Under the pieces are notes generated by a model. That model was given only the letters and a program-made list of their open reading frames with translations, had not been told where the DNA came from and ran no database searches. From Clostridiaceae bacterium (GTDB taxonomy: Bacteria > Bacillota > Clostridia > Oscillospirales > Acutalibacteraceae): a stretch of DNA of 11,116 nt. Of this stretch, positions 5,754-11,116 are shown piece after piece. How positions within the stretch are numbered: the first letter of the stretch is position 1; every line of letters begins with the position of its first letter. The translations under genes and the position numbers were made by a program. The stretch spans positions 1-11,116 of the forward strand of contig JAEDIH010000059.1 of assembly GCA_016292575.1 (NCBI GenBank), in the 5' to 3' direction.

Positions 5754-6263
5754 TTGACAAAAACAAAAAAGGTTTGTGTTTTCGGCCTGCTCGGGGCGCT
5801 GTGCCTTGTGCTCAGTCTGCTTGAAAACCTTATTTTTCCGGCTGTTCCCTTTCTCCCTGCCGGAGCAAAGGCCGGCCTTTCAAACATTGTAACAATGTTC
5901 GCCGCGAATGCTTTCGGCTTTACCGGCGCTTTGTATATAACGCTCCTCAAGTCGCTTTTTGCGTTCGTTACAAGGGGCGCCGTTGCGGGATTCATGAGCT
6001 TCTGCGGCGGAATACTCAGTGTTCTTGCGCTGAGCCTTACGATAAAAAAGCAAGGCAAAAACCTCAGCTTTATCGGAATCGGCGTGCTTTGCGCCGTTTG
6101 CTTCAACCTCGGCCAGCTTTTGTGCGCGTGCGCTCTTTCGGGCGCGGCAATGCTCGGCTACGGTAAGTATCTTTTGCTTTTTGCGGTCATCGGCGGAACG
6201 CTGACCGGCGCTGTTCTCAACGCCGTTTTGCCCCGCCTGACCGAACAATTAAGGAACCTCTGA
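5754..6263 (+). CDS. Gx transporter / Hpre_diP_synt_I family membrane protein
   Basis: The 169-residue protein is almost entirely hydrophobic, with about five membrane helices, and carries the family hallmark PAGAKAGLSNIVTMFAANAF (about 40-59). The family has often been labelled heptaprenyl diphosphate synthase component I, but it looks like a small transporter or S-component-like protein with no prenyl synthase motifs. No ATG fits. TTG 5754, one base after the upstream TGA, gives the normal family length and starts just before the KTKK leader. A longer in-frame extension back to 5589 runs through the NusG-II gene and is rejected. A Shine-Dalgarno is weak, so translation is probably coupled. 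A link to quinone precursor or flavin supply for Rnf is conceivable but not shown. Confidence 0.8.
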   Translation: MTKTKKVCVFGLLGALCLVLSLLENLIFPAVPFLPAGAKAGLSNIVTMFAANAFGFTGALYITLLKSLFAFVTRGAVAGFMSFCGGILSVLALSLTIKKQGKNLSFIGIGVLCAVCFNLGQLLCACALSGAAMLGYGKYLLLFAVIGGTLTGAVLNAVLPRLTEQLRNL

Positions 6264-6346
6264 ATAAATCACAGCAAACACTTTGATAAAAAACGGCGTC
6301 TGATTTTTTCGGGCGGCGGAAGCCACAGAGATTTGGAGATGACAGA

Positions 6347-7687
6347 ATGAAAAAAACTTTACCCGGAGTTATTTTTGCACGCGCAAAGGGGCGCGGCGGA
6401 GTCAATGTTGCCCACAACAAGCACACCGCCGAAATGCCGGTTGAAAGAATGCCCGTTCCCGACAGGGTCGTTCTTCCGATGCAGCAGCACATCGGCGCGC
6501 CCTGCACACCCGTTGTCAAGGTTGGAGACACGGTTTCGGTAGGTCAGCTTGTCGGCGACAGCGACAAGTTTGTTTCCGCGCCGATTCATGCAACCGTGTC
6601 CGGCACCGTTAAGGCCGTGGGCGACGTTAAGCTTGCCAACGGTATCATCACAAAGGGCGTGACTATTGAGTCCGACGGCGAAATGCGCCTTTATGAGGGC
6701 ATTAAGCCGCCCACGGTTACAAACAGGGAAGAGCTTTTGAAGGCCGTGCGCGCGTCCGGTCTTGTCGGTCTCGGCGGAGCGGGCTTTCCGACTCACGTTA
6801 AGCTGAACTATCCCGAGGACAAGAATGTTGACACCCTTATTGTTAACGCCGCCGAATGTGAGCCGTTCATCACCGTTGACTACCGCGAGTGCATTGAAAA
6901 TTCAAGGAACGTTATCAACGGCGTTTTCACCCTCAAAAAGTACCTCGGCTTCAGTCAGGTCATAATTGCCGTTGAGGACAACAAGCCCAAGGCCATTGAA
7001 ATTTTCCGGAAGCTTATTGACGAAAGTAACGATCCCTCAATAAAAATCATGGCGCTTCGCTCAAGGTATCCGCAGGGCGCGGAAAAAATGATGGTGCTTT
7101 CCGCAACGGGCAGGCGCGTTCCGCCCGGAAAGCTCCCGGCGGACGTGGGCTGCGTGGTAATGAACGTTGCTTCGGTCGCCTTTATCGAAAGATATCTTGA
7201 AACGGGAAAGCCGCTTATCAGCCGTTCCTTGACGGTTGACGGCTCCGCCGTCAGAACGCCCAAAAATCTGCGCGTTCCCATCGGCATCAACATTCAGGAC
7301 GTTATCGACTATTGCGGCGGCTTTAAGGAAGAGCCGCGCAAGATTATCTGCGGCGGTCCGATGATGGGTATCGCCGTCTGCGGCACGGACGCCCCCGTTT
7401 GCAAGCAGAACAACGCTGTTCTTGCTTTTGCAGACAGGAAGGACACCGTTAAGCCCGAGCGCGACTGTATCCGCTGCGGTCGTTGCGTTGAGGTCTGCCC
7501 GATGAGCCTGATGCCCACCCTCATTGAGCGCTTTGCAAAGGTTCGTGATAAAGACGGACTTGAAAGGAGCTTTGTTTCGGTCTGCATGGAATGCGGTTCC
7601 TGCTCTTATGCCTGCCCGTCAGGTCGTCCGCTTGTTCAATATATGAGACTTGCAAAGCAGGTACTCAGAGAGGAGAGTGCAAAATAA
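6347..7687 (+). CDS. rnfC: Electron transport complex subunit RnfC
   Basis: The 446-residue protein is the peripheral, NADH/flavin-binding subunit of Rnf on the cytoplasmic side. An RnfC barrel-sandwich region occupies about 1-120. The complex-I-51-kDa-like flavin motif GLGGAGFPTH is at 141-150, with NAAECEPF at 167-174. Two [4Fe-4S] motifs follow: C374, C377, C380, C384 and C413, C416, C419, C423. The 446-residue length is usual for the clostridial form, which lacks the long C-terminal repeats of enteric RsxC. GGAG lies 8 bases before the ATG. The 83-base gap before it is the largest in the operon but has no convincing promoter or terminator, so co-transcription with apbE is likely. The stop overlaps the rnfD start by one base (TAATG). 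Confidence 0.96.
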   Translation: MKKTLPGVIFARAKGRGGVNVAHNKHTAEMPVERMPVPDRVVLPMQQHIGAPCTPVVKVGDTVSVGQLVGDSDKFVSAPIHATVSGTVKAVGDVKLANGIITKGVTIESDGEMRLYEGIKPPTVTNREELLKAVRASGLVGLGGAGFPTHVKLNYPEDKNVDTLIVNAAECEPFITVDYRECIENSRNVINGVFTLKKYLGFSQVIIAVEDNKPKAIEIFRKLIDESNDPSIKIMALRSRYPQGAEKMMVLSATGRRVPPGKLPADVGCVVMNVASVAFIERYLETGKPLISRSLTVDGSAVRTPKNLRVPIGINIQDVIDYCGGFKEEPRKIICGGPMMGIAVCGTDAPVCKQNNAVLAFADRKDTVKPERDCIRCGRCVEVCPMSLMPTLIERFAKVRDKDGLERSFVSVCMECGSCSYACPSGRPLVQYMRLAKQVLREESAK

Positions 7688-8688
7688 TGGCAAAAAAACT
7701 CACAGTCAGCCCCTCGCCGCACGTCCGCTCAAGCGAGACAACGACCGGTATCATGCTTGATGTCATCATTTCGCTCGTTCCGGCTCTCATTATGTCGGTT
7801 GTTTATTTCGGTCTGAGGGCGCTTGCCCTTTCCGCAACAACCGTCGGCTCTGCCGTGCTTGCGGAGTATATTTCAAGAAAGGTTATGAAAAGGAAAGGCA
7901 CGCTCGGCGATCTTTCCGCCGTTGTAACAGGCCTTATCCTTGCGCTCAACCTGCCGTCAACGCTGCCTTTGTGGATGGGCGCCGTCGGTTCAGTTGTTGC
8001 TATTGTTGTTGTCAAGCAGATGTTCGGCGGAATCGGTCAGAACTTTGTCAATCCGGCAATGACGGCAAGAATCATTCTCATGGTCTCGTTCCCGACCGCC
8101 ATGGCAAAATGGGTTGCTCCCTTTGCGGTCAAGTGGTCGGTTGTCGACGCGGTGACAACCGCAACTCCGATGGCCTCCCTTGCCGCGGCAAAGGGCGGAG
8201 ACCTTTCGCTTGCCGAGGGACTTCCGACGCTTACGCAGATGCTCATCGGCTACCACGGCGGCTCAATGGGCGAGGTCTGCTCGCTCGCTCTGCTTGCCGG
8301 CGCGCTGTATCTGCTGCTCAGGAGGGTTATCTCTCCGGCAATTCCGTTCTCATTCATCGGAACCGTTGCGGTCTGTATGCTTATTGCAGGCAAGGGCAAT
8401 CTGCAGTTTGCCTTATATCAGCTTCTCGGCGGCGGACTTCTGCTCGGAGCCTTCTTCATGGCAACGGATTACACAACCTCGCCGATAAACCTCAAGGGAC
8501 GAATCGTTTTCGGAATCGGCTGCGGTCTTATCACCTCGGTTATCCGTCTTTTCGGCTCGCTGCCGGAGGGCGTTTCGTTCTCAATAATACTTATGAACAT
8601 CCTTGTTCCCCACATTGAACGCCTTACGACTTCAAAGCCGTTCGGCTTTGTTAAGGAAAAAAAGGAAAAGGAGGCTGCAAAGGTATGA
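7687..8688 (+). CDS. rnfD: Electron transport complex subunit RnfD
   Basis: The 333-residue membrane subunit, of the NqrB/RnfD family, has multiple hydrophobic helices. It begins MAKKLTVSPSPHVRSSETT, where SPSPH is the usual RnfD opening. The covalent flavin site is visible as DAVTTATPM at 154-162, which fits the ApbE recognition pattern D-x-x-(S/T)-x-A-T with FMN expected on T160. QNFVNPAMTAR at 118-128 and FFMATDYTTSP at 257-266 are also conserved. ATG 7687 is chosen because it follows a GAGGAGA site and forms TAATG with the rnfC stop; a longer frame from 7591 lies inside rnfC and is rejected. It overlaps rnfG by 4 bases. It carries electrons and probably ions through the membrane as part of Rnf. 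Confidence 0.96.
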   Translation: MAKKLTVSPSPHVRSSETTTGIMLDVIISLVPALIMSVVYFGLRALALSATTVGSAVLAEYISRKVMKRKGTLGDLSAVVTGLILALNLPSTLPLWMGAVGSVVAIVVVKQMFGGIGQNFVNPAMTARIILMVSFPTAMAKWVAPFAVKWSVVDAVTTATPMASLAAAKGGDLSLAEGLPTLTQMLIGYHGGSMGEVCSLALLAGALYLLLRRVISPAIPFSFIGTVAVCMLIAGKGNLQFALYQLLGGGLLLGAFFMATDYTTSPINLKGRIVFGIGCGLITSVIRLFGSLPEGVSFSIILMNILVPHIERLTTSKPFGFVKEKKEKEAAKV

Positions 8689-9254
8689 AAAAAATAACGC
8701 CTAAAGCAATCCTTGTTCCGGCTGCTGCGCTGCTTGTCATCTGCCTTGTTGCAACGGCACTGCTTGCGCTGACAAACAGCGTTACAAAGCAGAAAACTGC
8801 CGATAACGCCGTCCAAAAGGAGAACCTTTCCCGTTCGCTGGTGCTTCCCGAGGCAAAGGAGTTTTCCGAGTCCGAGGCGCTCGAGGGCGGCATAACCTAC
8901 TGCACCGGCAAGGACGGCGCAGACAACGTGGGCTATGTTTTCACAAGCGGCGCAAAGGGCTACGGCGGAACGGTTTCGGTCATGGTCGGCGTGGACAACG
9001 AGGGAGTCATTACCGGAATTGAAATCCTTTCCCACGATGAAACCCCCGGACTCGGCGCAAACAGCACCAAGCCGGACTTCAAAAACCGCTTCATCGGAAA
9101 AAGCGGAACGCTCACCGTCAGCAAGACCTCAAACGACGGTCAGAACATTCAGGCAATCACTGCGGCAACGATAACCTCAAAGGCGGTTGTGTCCGCCGTC
9201 AACGCCGCTTTGGCCGCTTTTGAAACTGTTAAGGGAGGTGCAGGCAATGGCTGA
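8685..9254 (+). CDS. rnfG: Electron transport complex subunit RnfG, FMN-binding
   Basis: The 189-residue protein has one N-terminal membrane helix (about 8-30) and an FMN-binding domain outside the membrane. It contains the family motif HDETPGLG (117-124) and the covalent flavin site ITAATITS (158-165), where T162 should carry FMN added by ApbE. RnfG is the extracytoplasmic flavin carrier within Rnf. AAGGAGG lies 9 bases before ATG 8685, which overlaps the rnfD stop (ATGA). The stop lies inside the first codons of rnfE (8-base overlap). The length is normal for clostridial RnfG and no lipobox is present. Confidence 0.95.
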   Translation: MKKITPKAILVPAAALLVICLVATALLALTNSVTKQKTADNAVQKENLSRSLVLPEAKEFSESEALEGGITYCTGKDGADNVGYVFTSGAKGYGGTVSVMVGVDNEGVITGIEILSHDETPGLGANSTKPDFKNRFIGKSGTLTVSKTSNDGQNIQAITAATITSKAVVSAVNAALAAFETVKGGAGNG

Positions 9255-9969
9255 AAAAAAATCTCTCGGTAAGGAATTTACCAAAGGTATCCTTGCCGAA
9301 AACCCGACTCTCAGGCTCGTTCTCGGAACCTGCCCCACTCTTGCAACAACAACCTCGGTAACATCAGCGCTCGGAATGGGCGTTGCCGCTTCGGTTGTTC
9401 TTGTCTGCTCAAACATCGTAATTTCCGCGCTGAGAAAGGTTATACCCGACAAGGTGCGTATTCCGGCGTATGTTGTTGTTATCGCCTCGTTTGTTACCAT
9501 TGTGCAGATGCTTGTTAAAGCGTTTGCACCCGAGCTTGACGAACAGCTCGGCGTTTATCTTCCGCTTATCGTTGTTAACTGCATCATTCTCGGCAGGGCG
9601 GAAGCCTTTGCAAGCAAGAATCCCGTTCTTGCCTCTGCCGTTGACGGGCTCGGAATGGGCGTCGGCTTCACCGCTGCGCTTTTCCTCATGGGCGCAGTGC
9701 GTGAAATCCTCGGCGCAGGTTCCTTTGCCGGAATCAGCATTTCGTTCCTTTCAAGCAATCCGATGCTCATCTTCATTCTTCCTCCGGGCGGCTTCTTTGT
9801 TTTCGGCGTTCTCATGGCAACGGTCAACAGAATTGCCGAAAGCCGCGGAAAGCCCAGAGCGGAGCTTCGCGGCTGCGAGGCCTGCCCGATGGCTGCAAGC
9901 TGCAAGCTCAACAAAAGGGAAGCGGAATGTGAAAATATTTCCGAAGAAAGCAAGGAGGCGGTTAGCTGA
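9247..9969 (+). CDS. rnfE: Electron transport complex subunit RnfE
   Basis: The 240-residue membrane subunit, of the RnfE/NqrD family, has about six helices. LGTCPTLA and VNCIILGRAEAF provide C29 and C112, the pair that with RnfA supplies the intramembrane Fe-S cluster. ATG 9247 follows GGGAGGTG with a 6-base gap. A longer frame from 9187 would overlap rnfG further and is rejected. After the last helix there is a hydrophilic tail of about 40 residues holding C210, C213, C219 and C228 (GCEACPMAASC and a later Cys), which is not part of the core fold and might bind a metal. The stop overlaps the rnfA start by one base (TGATG). Confidence 0.95.
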   Translation: MAEKKSLGKEFTKGILAENPTLRLVLGTCPTLATTTSVTSALGMGVAASVVLVCSNIVISALRKVIPDKVRIPAYVVVIASFVTIVQMLVKAFAPELDEQLGVYLPLIVVNCIILGRAEAFASKNPVLASAVDGLGMGVGFTAALFLMGAVREILGAGSFAGISISFLSSNPMLIFILPPGGFFVFGVLMATVNRIAESRGKPRAELRGCEACPMAASCKLNKREAECENISEESKEAVS

Positions 9970-10565
9970 TGGAAATGACAAAAGGACTTCTTGCAATACT
10001 CATGACGGCAATTCTTACTCAGAACTTTGTTCTTGCAAAGTTCCTCGGAATCTGCCCGTTCCTCGGCGTTTCAAAAAAGCTCAACACCGCAGTGGGCATG
10101 AGCGCGGCCGTAATTTTTGTTATGGCGCTTGCAACCGCCGTGTGCTATCCGATAAACACTCTGCTTGAAAGCAGAAACCTTTCCTATCTTCAGACGATTG
10201 TATTCATTCTTGTTATTGCGGCGCTCGTTCAGCTTGTTGAGATAGTTCTTAAAAAATATATTCCCTCGCTTTATAACGCGCTGGGAATCTATCTTCCCCT
10301 TATCACAACAAACTGCGCCGTGCTCGGCGTTGTTATCCTCAACATTGACAACGGCTACAACTTTGCGCAGTCAATGTTCAACTCTGTCGGCGCCGGACTC
10401 GGCTTCATGCTTGCAATGGTAATGTTTGCCGGAGTGCGCGAAAGAATGGAAAGCTGCGATATTCCGAAATTCATGCGCGGACTTCCGATTACCCTTGTTG
10501 CCGCCTCGCTGGTTTCGGTTTCGTTCCTCGGCTTCACCGGCATCGTGGACAACATTTTCGGTTAA
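9969..10565 (+). CDS. rnfA: Electron transport complex subunit RnfA
   Basis: The 198-residue protein is an integral membrane subunit with about six helices, homologous to NqrE and a pseudo-symmetric partner of RnfE. FLGICPFLGVS gives C29 and ITTNCAVLG gives C116, the cluster ligands facing those of RnfE. AAGGAGG lies 10 bases before the ATG, inside the end of rnfE. The length is normal, with no truncation. A 16-base gap with an AAGGAGG site separates it from rnfB. Confidence 0.96.
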   Translation: MEMTKGLLAILMTAILTQNFVLAKFLGICPFLGVSKKLNTAVGMSAAVIFVMALATAVCYPINTLLESRNLSYLQTIVFILVIAALVQLVEIVLKKYIPSLYNALGIYLPLITTNCAVLGVVILNIDNGYNFAQSMFNSVGAGLGFMLAMVMFAGVRERMESCDIPKFMRGLPITLVAASLVSVSFLGFTGIVDNIFG

Positions 10566-10581
10566 GGAGGGTGACGAAAGA

Positions 10582-11116
10582 ATGGATATACTTATTCCCG
10601 TTGTAATCGTTGCCGCAATCGGTCTTATTGCCGGTGTCGGTCTTGCCGTTGCCTCGGCGGTATTCGCCGTTCCCGTTGACGAAAAGGCGGAGCAGGTACG
10701 CGCCTGTCTGCCCGGCGCAAACTGCGGCGCATGTGGCTATACCGGCTGCGACGGTTATGCCGCTGCCCTTTCAAAGGGCGAAACAAAGGAATGCAGTCTT
10801 TGCATACCCGGCGGAAACGATGTTGCCGCACAGATCGGTAAAATTATGGGACTTGAGGCAGGGAAAATTACTCCGATGGTTGCTGCCGTCATGTGTCAGG
10901 GTAACAGGGAGAACACTCCCGAAAAGCTTGAATACAGCGGTGTTCGTTCCTGCAAGATGGCAACCCAGCTTTTCGGCGGGCCGAAAACCTGCGTCCACGG
11001 CTGCATCGGCTTCGGCGATTGCGTTGAGGTCTGCCCCTATGAGGCCATCTTCATCTGCGATGGCGTTGCAAGAATCAACCCGAGCAAGTGCCGCGCCTGC
11101 AAAAAGTGCATCAAAA
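10582..11116 (+). CDS. rnfB: Electron transport complex subunit RnfB (3' partial)
   Basis: The frame opens at ATG 10582, 11 bases after AAGGAGG, and runs off the right edge with 178 codons visible. An N-terminal helix (about 4-28) anchors the protein. The RnfB Fe-S domain follows, with C42, C48, C51 and C56 in CLPGANCGACGYTGC, and a PGG at 76-78. A ferredoxin domain then starts: C137, C141, C147, C151 (GCIGFGDCVEVCP), and C170, C173, C176, whose fourth ligand would lie just outside. RnfB is the entry point that accepts electrons from reduced ferredoxin on the cytoplasmic side and passes them to the membrane subunits. The number of further ferredoxin modules, which varies between species, cannot be seen. 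Confidence 0.95.
   Translation, partial: MDILIPVVIVAAIGLIAGVGLAVASAVFAVPVDEKAEQVRACLPGANCGACGYTGCDGYAAALSKGETKECSLCIPGGNDVAAQIGKIMGLEAGKITPMVAAVMCQGNRENTPEKLEYSGVRSCKMATQLFGGPKTCVHGCIGFGDCVEVCPYEAIFICDGVARINPSKCRACKKCIK

Noticed and set aside
6288..6309. Possible terminator between the Gx gene and rnfC
   Set aside because: AAAAAA and TTTTTT could pair around a 10-base loop, but the stem has no G-C pair, so it is unlikely to end transcription.
7591..7686. N-terminal extension of RnfD
   Set aside because: It overlaps the second Fe-S motif of rnfC. ATG 7687 gives the normal RnfD start and a TAATG junction.
8469..9035. 188-residue minus-strand frame
   Set aside because: It is antisense to rnfD and rnfG, both identified by conserved flavin motifs.

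Overview
The window looks like chromosome from an anaerobic Clostridia-type Firmicute, probably an Oscillospiraceae-like gut lineage. This is inferred from the rnfCDGEAB gene order typical of clostridia, strong AAGGAGG-type ribosome binding sites, tightly overlapping genes and an Rnf complex in place of a visible aerobic chain. No rRNA or marker gene is present, so the lineage is only a guess. No prophage, transposase, CRISPR array or defence system was seen.

Layout. (1) Positions 1-203 hold the 3' end of uvrC on the plus strand, closed by a hairpin terminator whose loop contains the stop codon. (2) Positions 204-641 are non-coding and contain a roughly 390-bp composite inverted repeat. Each arm has two arrays of 7-bp units and a GC-rich hairpin. 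(3) Positions 642-4185 carry a five-gene minus-strand operon, transcribed from right to left: iron-type alcohol dehydrogenase, an unrecognised zinc-ribbon membrane protein, a glycerophosphodiester phosphodiesterase, a small nitroreductase and a short alkylguanine-DNA methyltransferase-like protein. (4) Positions 4186-4379 are a divergent promoter region with a good -35/-10 pair on each strand. (5) Positions 4380-11116 carry a plus-strand operon: apbE, a NusG-domain-II protein, a Gx-transporter/Hpre_diP_synt_I family membrane protein, then rnfC, rnfD, rnfG, rnfE, rnfA and the start of rnfB, which runs off the window.

The plus-strand operon is a coherent unit. Rnf is a membrane complex that couples electron flow between reduced ferredoxin and NAD+ to Na+ or H+ movement. 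RnfB and RnfC carry the soluble Fe-S clusters, and RnfC also has the flavin/NADH site. RnfA and RnfE each supply the paired membrane cysteines for the shared cluster. RnfD and RnfG carry the threonines that receive covalent FMN, and ApbE is the enzyme that attaches it. The NusG-II and Gx genes between apbE and rnfC belong to families that, from memory, also occur next to ApbE-type proteins in flavin-based extracellular electron transfer loci, so they may serve flavin or quinone handling at the membrane.

The minus-strand operon has no obvious single pathway. Its main oddity is the zinc-ribbon membrane gene. Its natural N-terminus seems to begin at an ATA codon, its 3' end has a second open frame leading into the next gene, and it is AT-richer than its neighbours. 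Most of the window is ordinary core metabolism. The repeat region and this unrecognised gene are the least explained parts.
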